Of a DNA stretch of 64,000 bases, positions 51,522 to 59,601 are shown in pieces. Position numbers and translations under genes: made by a program. This DNA is from Exiguobacterium sp. TNDT2 (GTDB taxonomy: Bacteria; Bacillota; Bacilli; Exiguobacteriales; Exiguobacteriaceae). The notes under the pieces are model-generated. The model ran no database searches and was not told where the DNA came from. It saw only the letters and a program-made list of their open reading frames with translations. The stretch spans positions 186,001 to 250,000 of the forward strand of contig NZ_QLVE01000001.1 in NCBI RefSeq assembly GCF_003331145.1, given 5' to 3'. The stretch's first letter is position 1, and each line of letters starts with the position of its first letter.

Positions 51522-52260
51522 GTGGCTCACCTGCCTTCTTCAGTTGATCGACGAACCAGGACGGATTGTCGTCGATGTCTGCCACACCAGTTGGAATGAC
51601 GTCAATCGTCTCATACACCGAACCGTCCGTCATGACGGTCACGCGGTCGCACACTTGTTTGATGACGTCCATCTCATGCGTCACGATGACGATGGTGACG
51701 CCGAGCCGCTCGTTAATCGACTTCAACACGCCTAGCACTTCGGCCGTCGTGTTCGGGTCGAGCGACGACGTCGGCTCATCACACAACAAGACGTGCGGTT
51801 CGTTCGCGAGCGCGCGGGCGATGGCGACGCGCTGTTTCTGCCCGCCGCTGAGCTGCGCCGGGTATTTATCTTTGAACGACTCGAGCCCTACGAAACGAAG
51901 ACACTCGAGCACCCGGGTCTCATGCGTCTCCCGCGGCCGGCCAGCCAGCTTCAGTGAGGCGGCCACATTGTCATAGACGGTCTTGTTCGCGACGAGATTA
52001 AACTGTTGGAAAATCATGCCGATGACGTGCCGCTTCTCACGTAGCTGTCGACTCGATAAGCTCGTCAACTCGTCCCCATCGACCGTGACTTGCCCTGTAT
52101 CCGGTGTCTCGAGCAGGTTCATCAACCGGAGCAGTGTCGACTTGCCGGCCCCGCTCGCGCCGATGATGCCATATACCTCGCCCCGCTCGATTTGAAGCGA
52201 GACGTCACGGACCACTGCGTCGCGGCCGAACTGTTTGCTGACATTCGTTAACGTGATCAT
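51514..52260 (-). CDS. metN: MetN-type ABC ATPase lacking the C-terminal NIL domain
   Basis: The protein has 248 residues. Walker A GASGAGKST, Q-loop FQQFNL, signature LSGGQKQRVAIARAL, Walker B LLCDEPTSSLD and switch VTHEMD are all present. Typical MetN is about 340 residues with a NIL (ACT-like) domain that binds methionine; this one ends soon after the ATPase core, so that feedback inhibition is probably absent. It heads the operon. No S-box leader lies upstream; an inverted repeat does. Confidence 0.85.
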   Translation of the reverse strand: MITLTNVSKQFGRDAVVRDVSLQIERGEVYGIIGASGAGKSTLLRLMNLLETPDTGQVTVDGDELTSLSSRQLREKRHVIGMIFQQFNLVANKTVYDNVAASLKLAGRPRETHETRVLECLRFVGLESFKDKYPAQLSGGQKQRVAIARALANEPHVLLCDEPTSSLDPNTTAEVLGVLKSINERLGVTIVIVTHEMDVIKQVCDRVTVMTDGSVYETIDVIPTGVADIDDNPSWFVDQLKKAGEPHA

Positions 52261-52282
52261 AGACGGTTCCTTTCTATTGTTT

Positions 52283-52308
52283 TGGAAAAGAATGATAACC
52301 GTTTTCCA
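52283..52308. promoter_or_regulatory. Inverted repeat upstream of the met operon
   Basis: TGGAAAA (52283-52289) and TTTTCCA (52302-52308) with a 12-base spacer containing ATGATAAC. It lies 23-48 bases before metN. A regulator could bind; identity unknown. Confidence 0.35.
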
Positions 52309-52350
52309 TTTTAGCGAACTAAAGGAAGATTGTCAGTTGAAGTGCTTCAC

Positions 52351-52376
52351 AAAAAAGAACCGCACGGTGGCGGCTC
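52351..52376 (-). terminator. Terminator of the UDG-like gene
   Basis: On the reverse strand GAGCCGCC...GCGGTTC imperfect stem, then T6; overlaps the stop codon. Confidence 0.55.
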
Positions 52377-53121
52377 ACTTCAGCGGATGTTGTTTGAAAT
52401 GCTCGGCGATATGACGTCGCATCGATTCGCGGTTCTCGGCAAAGATGCGATGCCGGTGGCCGTTCCCTCCGGATGGATGTGGAAATCCGCTCACGACGCG
52501 TTCCGGCGCGATGATGCCCTTGTCGACGAGCGTCTCGACGGCCCGACGGACGTTAATCCCCATCGGTAAGATGAGCGCATCCTCGAGGACGGCCATTTCT
52601 TCGGCGAAGCTGCCTTCGACATAAGACCGGAATAAATCCGTCCTCAACATGTCCGGGCTCGACCCGTTGTAATTCTTCCCTTTATAGAAGACGGGATACG
52701 GCAACACCGCCGTATTCTGCACAAGATGGTTCGCCTCGCCGAACAAGTCGAGCGTCGTCGGGATCCCGAGGTGGTGATGTAGATCCAAGTCGTCGAGCAT
52801 CGTCACCAAGTTCTTGCGAATCGGTCCGGAAAAGCTGCCCCGTTGTTTGACGGCTCGGAGCGCCTCCTCGTCGGGCGCGTCCGCCAAGTCGCGGATGGCC
52901 TCGAACGATTGCCGCATTTGATACAGGCCTGGCGTAATCCCGGCGATGACGACTTTGGCCTGCGGGTTAACGTATTCGAACGGTGCATAGTAAATCGTGA
53001 GTTGCTTGTTCGGGTCCTCTTCAATGAGAAATGTCTCGCTCTTCAATGTTGCTTCTTCTAAGTCTTTTAGTTCGATGATCTTTTCCTTATATGCGTGAAA
53101 ATGGTCGGTTCTCGTAGGCAT
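52375..53121 (-). CDS. Uracil-DNA glycosylase superfamily protein
   Basis: The protein has 248 residues. VVIAGITPGLYQMRQSF (about residue 58) has the G-x-x-P-G signature of the UDG fold, and SGFPHPSGGNGHR near residue 215 corresponds to the H-P-S leucine-loop motif. Together they are a better match than in the other two UDG-like genes of the window. Whether it removes uracil or another lesion cannot be said. The start follows AAAGGAAGA. It precedes no obvious partner. Confidence 0.65.
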   Translation of the reverse strand: MPTRTDHFHAYKEKIIELKDLEEATLKSETFLIEEDPNKQLTIYYAPFEYVNPQAKVVIAGITPGLYQMRQSFEAIRDLADAPDEEALRAVKQRGSFSGPIRKNLVTMLDDLDLHHHLGIPTTLDLFGEANHLVQNTAVLPYPVFYKGKNYNGSSPDMLRTDLFRSYVEGSFAEEMAVLEDALILPMGINVRRAVETLVDKGIIAPERVVSGFPHPSGGNGHRHRIFAENRESMRRHIAEHFKQHPLK

Positions 53122-53212
53122 AAAGCATCTTCCTTTCCCTTAATCCAGTACGATTAACAAACTCAAGAGTATGACATAGTCTGACTAGAGAAGACAGTGT
53201 AATGAGTCATAG

Positions 53213-54298
53213 TCAAGCTTGGATCATCTCGACAGGGGCAAACCCTTTTGTTTTTCGAAAGTTCATCCGATACGTGAACTGTTCGAGCGCGTCGGACGGG
53301 TCTACCCGTGACATATTCATCTGTTCAAGTGTTTGTCGGTCATATTGGACGGCAAGGATCAACACGTCTTCTTCATGGCCGGTGCTCGTGTTCAACTGCT
53401 TTTCATAAGCTTGAACATAGACGACTTCCACCGGTAGCAACGCAAACATTTCCCGGGCAATTCGTAACGCCGCCCCACAGACATAGTCTTGATATAGGTC
53501 ATAATAAGCGGTCTTTGTCATCGCTCTTTCAGAGAGCTTTCCCGTCTTTGTCAGGCTGTATGCCGTTGTCGGGATTGCTTCTTGCGCATTAACATCGAAA
53601 GCGACTTGCACGATTTCCGGTGAGGCGACATTGCATTCAAATCCGCTTCCGAACTCGAGCAAATCCTCAAACGGCTGAAGCGACTCGATGACGTCATAAT
53701 ACGTATCGACTTCGCCGAGCAGGACGCGCTTCGCCAATGCATTCGCTTCACGCCATTCTTCGTAACGCGTCCGGTCAGCTTCAGCCGCTGCATATACGTC
53801 TTGTTCTAGACGTTGTCGCTGCTTTGATTCTCGGTTGAACAGACGGTCAATCCAACTCGGGCGGTAGGACTCTAGTTGATCGCGGGCGCTTTGCTCATAA
53901 GGTCCAATACTATCGATTTCAAACGGCGGCTTGTGATGATACATCGCTTTCCAATCGACCGGTTCATCACTCTCTTGATGAATCGAACGCATCCGCTCGA
54001 TTCGATTTTCATACAGTTCTACTTGAAGTTTGGCGTGTTCTTGTTCTGCTAGTTTCGCTTGCTCTCGTTCACGCTTTGCCAATTCATGTCGTTTTTGATG
54101 GGCTGGTGTCTTATAAGAACGCGATGTTGAATACGATAATCCCGTACCCGGAAGTCCGACCGTCGATGTCGATCGACCGCTGCTGTTGATGGTGTGCCGC
54201 AAACCGCGTGTCCCGACACTGACACCAACACCTTTTTTCCCGACGTTCATTCGAACGCCCGGCGCGATTTTGATGCTTTTGCGGAATCGTAAACCCAT
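53213..54298 (-). CDS. DUF4236 domain protein
   Basis: The protein has 361 residues. The N terminus is a clear DUF4236: LRFRKSIKIAPGVRMNVGKKGVGVSVGTRG, then STVGLPGTGLSY. A Glu/Gln/Arg coiled-coil stretch follows (about residues 65-105), and the rest is a mixed alpha/beta region with no name. DUF4236 is a small beta domain of unknown use, often fused to helical parts. The start has AAAGGAGG. Monocistronic. Confidence 0.7.
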   Translation of the reverse strand: MGLRFRKSIKIAPGVRMNVGKKGVGVSVGTRGLRHTINSSGRSTSTVGLPGTGLSYSTSRSYKTPAHQKRHELAKREREQAKLAEQEHAKLQVELYENRIERMRSIHQESDEPVDWKAMYHHKPPFEIDSIGPYEQSARDQLESYRPSWIDRLFNRESKQRQRLEQDVYAAAEADRTRYEEWREANALAKRVLLGEVDTYYDVIESLQPFEDLLEFGSGFECNVASPEIVQVAFDVNAQEAIPTTAYSLTKTGKLSERAMTKTAYYDLYQDYVCGAALRIAREMFALLPVEVVYVQAYEKQLNTSTGHEEDVLILAVQYDRQTLEQMNMSRVDPSDALEQFTYRMNFRKTKGFAPVEMIQA

Positions 54299-54362
54299 TT
54301 CTCATCCTCCTTTGTCATCAATCTCCTTTCTGTTACCGTATCACATCTGGAGAGATTGAACA

Positions 54363-54391
54363 TTGACGGTCACTATCCGCTTTTGTATAGT
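54363..54391 (+). promoter_or_regulatory. Sigma-A promoter of marR
   Basis: TTGACG (54363-54368), 17-base spacer, TATAGT (54386-54391), 33 bases before the proposed start. Confidence 0.65.
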
Positions 54392-54424
54392 TAGGAACGA
54401 CAAAAACGAATAGGAGTGACCAAT

Positions 54425-54853
54425 TTGACTCCAACAGAACCGACGACACGACTCCTCGATCTCCTCAGTGAGCGACATGATCAAATCCGACGCATCAGCG
54501 AACGGGCTTGGAACGAGCAACACGATATCTACATCTCCAACTCCGAATGGTACGTGCTCGCCCGGATTTATCAAACAAAACCGACCATTGCCGAAGTGAC
54601 ACGCAACGTCCACATCTCCCGTCAAGCGATCCATAAGCTCATCAAGAACTTGAAAGCGAAAGAACTCGTCACGGTGACCGATCATCCGACGAGTCGAAAA
54701 GATAAATGTATCGAGCTGACCGAGCTCGGGGTCCGTTGCTACGAACAGAACGAGGCACTGAAAGCCGAACTCGAACAAAAAATAGCCGATTCACTCGGTG
54801 ACGACGCGTTCCGACAACTGAAAATGTTGTTGAAAGCCGACTGGAATCTGTAA
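54425..54853 (+). CDS. MarR family transcriptional regulator
   Basis: The protein has 142 residues. The winged helix reads ISNSEWYVLARIYQTKPTIAEVTRNVHISRQAIHKLIKNLKAKELVTVTDHPTSRKDKCIELTELG, the canonical MarR core; the ends are dimerisation helices. The likely start is TTG at 54425, eight bases after AGGAG; a GTG at 54416 would overlap that site. It has its own promoter and terminator. A perfect repeat 48 bases downstream in front of carD is a probable target, though binding is not shown. Confidence 0.85.
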   Translation: MTPTEPTTRLLDLLSERHDQIRRISERAWNEQHDIYISNSEWYVLARIYQTKPTIAEVTRNVHISRQAIHKLIKNLKAKELVTVTDHPTSRKDKCIELTELGVRCYEQNEALKAELEQKIADSLGDDAFRQLKMLLKADWNL

Positions 54854-54883
54854 TCTCTCCTAACGATTAGGAGGGATTTTTTT
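54852..54883 (+). terminator. Terminator of marR
   Basis: CTCCTAA (54857-54863) with TTAGGAG (54867-54873), then T-run. Confidence 0.75.
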
Positions 54884-54900
54884 GTGTCATATCTCACCTC

Positions 54901-54923
54901 AAATGTCAACCGAGTTGACATTT
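54901..54923. promoter_or_regulatory. Perfect inverted repeat overlapping the carD -35
   Basis: AAATGTCAAC (54901-54910), spacer CGA, GTTGACATTT (54914-54923): ten-bp perfect arms. The -35 TTGACA lies within the right arm, so a protein bound here would block the promoter. MarR is the closest regulator gene. Confidence 0.6.
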
Positions 54924-54944
54924 CGTGTCATGAACTACTATACT
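54915..54944 (+). promoter_or_regulatory. Sigma-A promoter of the carD-like gene
   Basis: TTGACA (54915-54920), 18-base spacer, TATACT (54939-54944). Confidence 0.65.
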
Positions 54945-54968
54945 TGATGAAAGGAAGAGGTGATCGAT

Positions 54969-55484
54969 TTGTTCAAAACTGGTGATTTAATCATTTATTC
55001 GACCCACGGAGTTTGCCGCATTGACGACATTTCCGACATGACGGTCGCGGGTGAGACGAAGTCGTACTATACGCTCCATCCCATCAACAACGCACAGAAG
55101 TTGCAAATCAGTATCCCCGTCGATAGTGATAAAGTGATGATGTTGACGCTCCTTGAAGCGAAAGAAGCAAAAGAGATCCTCGAATCGTTCCGCTCGCCGG
55201 GTGTCGAATGGAATCCCCATCCGAACAACCGCAATCGCGAATTCTTGAACGTCGTGCACTCGGGTAACCGTCACGACATCGCTCAAGTCATCAACACGCT
55301 TGCTCGTCGCCAAAGCGAAGCGCTCGCGTTGAACAAAAAGTTATATGAACAGGATCGTAAGATTCTAGAGAACGCTAAAACGATCCTCGTGAAAGAACTT
55401 TCGCTCGCGCTTGAATTATCGGAAGAAATCATCGATCAACAAATTGCTGCTTATTTGAGCGAAGAACCTGTCGCCACTACTTGA
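54969..55484 (+). CDS. CarD-family transcriptional regulator
   Basis: The protein has 171 residues. The N-terminal TRCF/RNAP-interacting domain opens FKTGDLIIYSTHGVCRIDDISDM and continues YYTLHPINNAQKLQISIPVDSDK, the CarD/CdnL pattern; the C-terminal part is helical (NVVHSGNRHDIAQVINTLARRQSEALALNKKLYEQDRKIL). Such proteins bind the RNA polymerase beta subunit and tune open-complex stability. The TTG at 54969 is chosen because CarD proteins start M-F-K-x-G-D and GAGGTG lies seven bases upstream. Confidence 0.85.
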   Translation: MFKTGDLIIYSTHGVCRIDDISDMTVAGETKSYYTLHPINNAQKLQISIPVDSDKVMMLTLLEAKEAKEILESFRSPGVEWNPHPNNRNREFLNVVHSGNRHDIAQVINTLARRQSEALALNKKLYEQDRKILENAKTILVKELSLALELSEEIIDQQIAAYLSEEPVATT

Positions 55485-55486
55485 TT

Positions 55487-55519
55487 GGCCCCTTCCGTGC
55501 GAAGAGGTCTTTTTTTACT
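55487..55519 (+). terminator. Terminator of the carD-like gene
   Basis: GGCCCCTTC, loop CGTGC, GAAGAGGTC (wobble pairs), then T7. Confidence 0.65.
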
Positions 55520-56207
55520 GTTCAAAGACGGACAGCACCTGTTCTTTCAGCGGTTGGAAGCTATGTCCGACATGTCCGTGGTACATAAAATGCTTGGAGC
55601 AGAAAATCGTCCCGATTGTTCCATCTTCGTACGTAAAAGTAATTGGGTCGGCTGCAATCCAGTCCACTAATCGCACGTTCGAATCGAAGGTTACGGATGG
55701 GTTTAGTTTTTCTATTTCCAAAAACGTCAGCAATTCGCCAAGTGCTTGCTTACTGTGGACAATCAACACACTAGGTTTGTAGTGGAAGAAAACCCTTTTG
55801 AAGATTTGTGCACCGTATACTGCCGCTTGTTTGTTTTTTGGTAAAGACAAGCATTTTGCAGATTTTGTAGGCCATGCATTCACATTCGTTTCAATCACTT
55901 CAATCACTCCATGAGACTTGGCTTCCAAATCTCTCACGAATTCGTTCAATCCGATTCTCGTCCTAGAGAGCGACGACTTGCCGTCTCGGATTCGAACCTC
56001 TTGCATCCGTTCCATAAATCGACTTCGATTATAAAGAAGCTCGATGTATTCGTTCATATCTTGAAAATCCGCTCGTTTCATCGGTGTGGCCGGATTGATT
56101 CCTACGATAAACACATTCCCTCTCGACGTTTTAGACTTTGCAAGGAGTGGTCTAAAGTATACATCTTCTCCCTCTAATTGAACCCATTGCTTCAAGTCCT
56201 TCGGCAC
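55515..56207 (-). CDS. Uncharacterised protein with UDG-like motif, low-GC cassette
   Basis: The protein has 230 residues. NVFIVGINPATP (about residue 35) recalls the G-I-N-P motif of Mug/TDG and other UDG-fold proteins, and LIVHSKQALGELL follows near residue 150; the catalytic loop is not clear, so only a fold-level guess is made. Start: GTG at 56207, with AGGAGG six bases upstream. The gene is clearly more AT-rich than its neighbours. It follows a hypothetical gene by 11 bases, forming a two-gene unit. Confidence 0.45.
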   Translation of the reverse strand: MPKDLKQWVQLEGEDVYFRPLLAKSKTSRGNVFIVGINPATPMKRADFQDMNEYIELLYNRSRFMERMQEVRIRDGKSSLSRTRIGLNEFVRDLEAKSHGVIEVIETNVNAWPTKSAKCLSLPKNKQAAVYGAQIFKRVFFHYKPSVLIVHSKQALGELLTFLEIEKLNPSVTFDSNVRLVDWIAADPITFTYEDGTIGTIFCSKHFMYHGHVGHSFQPLKEQVLSVFEQ

Positions 56208-56218
56208 AATGTTCCTCC

Positions 56219-56707
56219 TCACTCCGTCTCGACAATGACATCTTCCGCGAGCCCTGTATTATTAATTTTCTTGTATTGCTCATACACATCCGCCACATCA
56301 ACGAGCTCTTCGGGATCCACAAGCAATGTTTTCGACCCTTTTTCAATCAAGAGAAGTGGATGTTCTTTGAATTTGATTTGTTCAACCACATCATTCGCAT
56401 GTGAGATTAGAAGCGTCTCTGTTGTCGGCCTCATGCAACGCACTTCCCAGCGGTCGAGCCATTCTAACACTTGTCTCGTTTCCCATTCGACATCGAACAG
56501 GATAGCGACCAGGATATAGTGTCCAGCGTTCCTCATCAAGACTGCGAAGCAATCGTCCAACTGGATACATTCCGTCTGTGCCGTCTCCATATGATCTTCA
56601 TAGTTGGGAAGCACACAATATTCGAAGCAATCCGGATACTTTCGAAGTTGGTCGACGTAGTCACCGTATTTCTTACGCTCCCACTTAGAAAGAATGATTC
56701 TATCCAT
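56219..56707 (-). CDS. Uncharacterised protein, first gene of the low-GC cassette
   Basis: The protein has 162 residues. It is an acidic soluble protein with several Cys near the N terminus (DCFEYCVLPNYED, TECIQLDDCF) and a middle strand-rich part (YILVAILFDVEWE). No known family recognised. AGGAGGGG before the ATG at 56707. It is the upstream partner of the UDG-like gene; base composition differs from the surroundings, suggesting a joint transfer. Confidence 0.5.
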   Translation of the reverse strand: MDRIILSKWERKKYGDYVDQLRKYPDCFEYCVLPNYEDHMETAQTECIQLDDCFAVLMRNAGHYILVAILFDVEWETRQVLEWLDRWEVRCMRPTTETLLISHANDVVEQIKFKEHPLLLIEKGSKTLLVDPEELVDVADVYEQYKKINNTGLAEDVIVETE

Positions 56708-56787
56708 ATAACCCCTCCTATTCTTATGTAGACCTCTACTTATTTTTAACCAATATATGGATTAATTGTCTTACAACAAAAAAGAAA

Positions 56788-56815
56788 AAGCGAGAATATG
56801 AACATATCCTCGCTT
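56788..56815 (-). terminator. Terminator of mqo
   Basis: AAGCGAG and CTCGCTT flank an inner TATG-AA-CATA stem; T-run on the reverse strand. Confidence 0.75.
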
Positions 56816-56823
56816 GCACTCGC

Positions 56824-58323
56824 TTAATTGTAGACGACGCCTTTCTCTTTTAGGCCGAGCGCCATCGCTGTCGATTCTTGAATCGTCTTGAACAGTTCAG
56901 GGTGATCCGAGAGCGAGACGCCATAAGACGGCACCATCTCTTTGATTTTCGGTTCCCATTCCGGCATCCGATTCGGGAAACACTGCTCGAGCACTTTTAA
57001 CATGACGTGCACGGCCGTTGAGGCACCCGGTGACGCACCAAGAAGGGCTGCGACCGATCCGTCTTCGGCGCTGACGACTTCCGTTCCGAACTGGAGCGTC
57101 CCTTTGCCGTCCGGCGTATCTTTAATGACTTGGACACGTTGTCCGGCGACGACGATTTCCCAGTCTTCGTTCTTCGCGGTCGGAATGAATTCACGGAGCT
57201 CGTCCATTCGTTTGTCATGCGACAAGAGCACCTGCTCAATCAAATATTTCGTGAGCGGCATCTCTTTCGCCCCTGCTGCGAGCATCGTCACGACGTTGTA
57301 CGGTTTGACCGATTGGATGAGGTCGAGGTTCGAGCCTGTCTTCAAGAACTTCGGCGTAAATCCTGCGAACGGTCCAAACAGCAACTCTTTGCGCCCTTCG
57401 ATGAAGCGCGTGTCGAGGTGCGGCACCGACATCGGCGGTGCACCGACTTTCGCTTTGCCGTATACTTTCGCGTTGTGCTGTTCGATGACGTCACGGTTCT
57501 TACAGACGAGGAACAGACCACTGACCGGGAATCCACCGATATGCTTCGACTCCGGGATGCCCGTCTTTTGGAGGAGTGGCAGGCTACCGCCACCGCCACC
57601 GATAAACAGGAACGGCGCCGTGTGCGTCTCGATTGTGTTCGCCTCGATGTCTTTCACTTTCACTTCCCATAGCCCGTTGTCCAACCGTTTGACGTCTTCG
57701 ACGCTATGCTTATAATTGACCTCGACGCCTTGGCCGGTCAAATGGTCGAACAGCATCCGTGTGAGCGCGCCGAAGTTGACGTCGGTACCTGAATCGATTT
57801 TCGTCGCCGCAATCGGCTCATCGACGGAACGACCTTCCATGACGATCGGCATCCAGTCACGGAGCTGTTCCGGGTCATCCGATAAGACCATCCCTTCGAA
57901 CAACGGATTTTTTGTGAGCGCTTCCAAACGTTTCTTTAAGAAATCGATATCTTTCTCGCCTTGGACCATGCTCATATGTGGAATCGCACGGATGAACGCT
58001 TCCGGGTTTTGAATCAAGCCTTTATTGACGAGATGCGCCCAAAACTGACGCGAGATTTGGAACTGCTCGTTGACGTTGATCGCTTTCGAGATATCGAGCG
58101 TGCCATCTGGCTTCTCAGTCGTATAGTTCAACTCGCAAAGCGCGGCATGTCCCGTCCCGGCGTTGTTCCATTCGTTCGAACTCTCTTCCCCTGCACTTTC
58201 GAGCTTCTCAAACACTTTGACTTCCCACTCTGGTACGAGCTCTTTAAAGAGCGCCCCGAGTGTCGCACTCATGATCCCTGCACCAATCAAAATGACGTCT
58301 GTTCTCTTTTGAACACTGCTCAT
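56824..58323 (-). CDS. mqo: Malate:quinone oxidoreductase
   Basis: The protein has 499 residues. FAD motif [20 protein letters not shown], then [30 protein letters not shown], a near-invariant block of Mqo, and [17 protein letters not shown] and [14 protein letters not shown] later. A peripheral membrane flavoprotein that oxidises malate to oxaloacetate with quinone as acceptor. The start has GGATGGGG upstream. A promoter (58415-58442) and a terminator frame it as a single gene. Confidence 0.96.
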   Translation of the reverse strand: MSSVQKRTDVILIGAGIMSATLGALFKELVPEWEVKVFEKLESAGEESSNEWNNAGTGHAALCELNYTTEKPDGTLDISKAINVNEQFQISRQFWAHLVNKGLIQNPEAFIRAIPHMSMVQGEKDIDFLKKRLEALTKNPLFEGMVLSDDPEQLRDWMPIVMEGRSVDEPIAATKIDSGTDVNFGALTRMLFDHLTGQGVEVNYKHSVEDVKRLDNGLWEVKVKDIEANTIETHTAPFLFIGGGGGSLPLLQKTGIPESKHIGGFPVSGLFLVCKNRDVIEQHNAKVYGKAKVGAPPMSVPHLDTRFIEGRKELLFGPFAGFTPKFLKTGSNLDLIQSVKPYNVVTMLAAGAKEMPLTKYLIEQVLLSHDKRMDELREFIPTAKNEDWEIVVAGQRVQVIKDTPDGKGTLQFGTEVVSAEDGSVAALLGASPGASTAVHVMLKVLEQCFPNRMPEWEPKIKEMVPSYGVSLSDHPELFKTIQESTAMALGLKEKGVVYN

Positions 58324-58414
58324 GAAAACCCCATCCTTCTCCCCTGAATTTGTGTATGAGACGATTCAGTAAATCCCCATTCGCCGACTCGCCCCGTTTA
58401 TAATTGTTATATTG

Positions 58415-58442
58415 ATTATAACGCTTTTGTGATGTTTGATAA
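58415..58442 (-). promoter_or_regulatory. Sigma-A promoter of mqo
   Basis: On the reverse strand TTATCA (58442-58437), 16-base spacer, TATAAT (58420-58415). Confidence 0.5.
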
Positions 58443-58494
58443 GGGTTAAGTACGGATTTCATCCATGAAACTTTTGAAGGGGGGGATGCACTCC

Positions 58495-58956
58495 GTGAAG
58501 CGCGGCATCCGTTTTAAAATCTCGAATACATATGGACGCTTTCTGGCCGACATGTTAAGTCCCATCGATATTACCTCTTACAGTTGGTTCGTTGGCGGTG
58601 AGGAATCATATCGTGTGAAGAACGGCGAGCTCAATCAACCTTTGTTTCCTGAAGAGACCGAGGTAGATGGCGAAACGTTTTCTCATTTGATTCATCAGGA
58701 TGAGCACTATCTCATCTTCGCGAATTTAAAGGCCTTTTCGAAAGGACCGGTGAAAGACATTGAGACGTATGAGGCGTTTCGTAAGAGCAATTGTGACCTC
58801 GCCCTGCTCATCGTCGACTCCACGTTCGTCGACATGTACTGTAAGAATCAACTAATGATTGAATCACTCTATAAGCACGCCCTATCCCGTTCCTTTGAGG
58901 ACGTCGCCTATTTGACCGACGCCAACGATACGAGGACGAGTTTGACCGTCTGGTAA
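58495..58956 (+). CDS. DUF2691 family protein
   Basis: The protein has 153 residues. It begins KRGIRFKISNTYGRFLADMLSPIDITSYSWFV, the DUF2691 opening. It ends LTDANDTRTSLTVW. There is no catalytic motif known for the family. The GTG at 58495 is preferred: it follows the G-rich site at the right distance and matches the family start; ATG codons at 58465 and 58486 lie before or against that site. It is divergent from mqo and 32 bases before the phosphatase gene. Confidence 0.65.
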   Translation: MKRGIRFKISNTYGRFLADMLSPIDITSYSWFVGGEESYRVKNGELNQPLFPEETEVDGETFSHLIHQDEHYLIFANLKAFSKGPVKDIETYEAFRKSNCDLALLIVDSTFVDMYCKNQLMIESLYKHALSRSFEDVAYLTDANDTRTSLTVW

Positions 58957-58988
58957 GCACCCAACCCTATAACGAAGGAGGATCCATT

Positions 58989-59540
58989 ATGTCTACGTTC
59001 TATCTCATCCGCCATTGCTCGGCCACCGGTCAAGAACCGGACGCCCCACTCACCGAGGCCGGCGAACAACAAGCACTCGCTCTCGCTGACTTCTTTCAAG
59101 ACATTCCTGTCGATCGCATCATTTCAAGCGACTATACGCGAGCCGTCGCCTCGATGGCACCACTCGCCGGATCCAAGCAGCTGACCATCGAGACGGAGCC
59201 GAAGTTGCGCGAACGCATCCTCTCGCTCGAACCGCGCGATGATTGGTTCGAACTGCTCCGTCATTCGTTCACCGATGCCTCGTTCCGTGTGCAAGGTGCC
59301 GAGTCAGGTCAAGATGCGACGGACCGGATTTTGAGCGTCATTGATTCACTCGACGACGTAAACAGTGCGACCGTCCTCGTGACGCACGGCAACTTGCTCG
59401 CGCTACTTCTTCAACATGTGGATAACCGCTTCGACTTCGACACGTGGCGCACGCTCAGCAATCCCGACATTTATCGCCTCGAAATTGTGGATAACTCTTG
59501 GTCCGTGAATCGTGTCTGGTCCGTCCCTGCCTGTGGATAA
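58989..59540 (+). CDS. Histidine phosphatase family protein
   Basis: The protein has 183 residues. The phosphohistidine motif is FYLIRHCSATG (RHG in most members, RHC here), with DAPLTEAGEQQALALADFF after it, SSDYTRAVASMAPLA and the second catalytic His in VLVTHGNLLALLL. This is the PhoE/Gpm-like branch; substrate unknown. Start follows GGAGGATCCATT. Its last 124 bases contain DnaA boxes (see 59417-59601), and its TAA stop lies inside one of them. Confidence 0.85.
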   Translation: MSTFYLIRHCSATGQEPDAPLTEAGEQQALALADFFQDIPVDRIISSDYTRAVASMAPLAGSKQLTIETEPKLRERILSLEPRDDWFELLRHSFTDASFRVQGAESGQDATDRILSVIDSLDDVNSATVLVTHGNLLALLLQHVDNRFDFDTWRTLSNPDIYRLEIVDNSWSVNRVWSVPACG

Positions 59541-59601
59541 CGTTATCCACAGAAAAAGCCGTCTCATTCACGAGACGGCTTTCGTTTTTCATTTTTCCAC
59601 A
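59417..59601. other. DnaA-box cluster
   Basis: Four perfect TTATCCACA boxes lie within 135 bases: reverse at 59417-59425, 59486-59494 and 59532-59540, forward at 59543-59551. A fifth, TTTTCCACA (59593-59601), fits TTWTNCACA. The third and fourth are head-to-head two bases apart, forming a 22-bp palindrome. Expected frequency of one 9-mer on both strands is about 0.5 per 64 kb, so this is a real cluster. The first two are in-frame GTG-GAT-AAC codons of the phosphatase gene, and the fifth is inside the DegV gene. A DnaA-titrating or regulatory role is inferred. Confidence 0.75.
59555..59589. terminator. Bidirectional terminator
   Basis: AAAGCCGTCTC (59555-59565) and GAGACGGCTTT (59572-59582), then CG and T5. 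Confidence 0.8.

Noticed and set aside
52261-52374. S-box riboswitch upstream of the met operon
   Set aside because: The gap is too short and none of the conserved S-box stems is visible.
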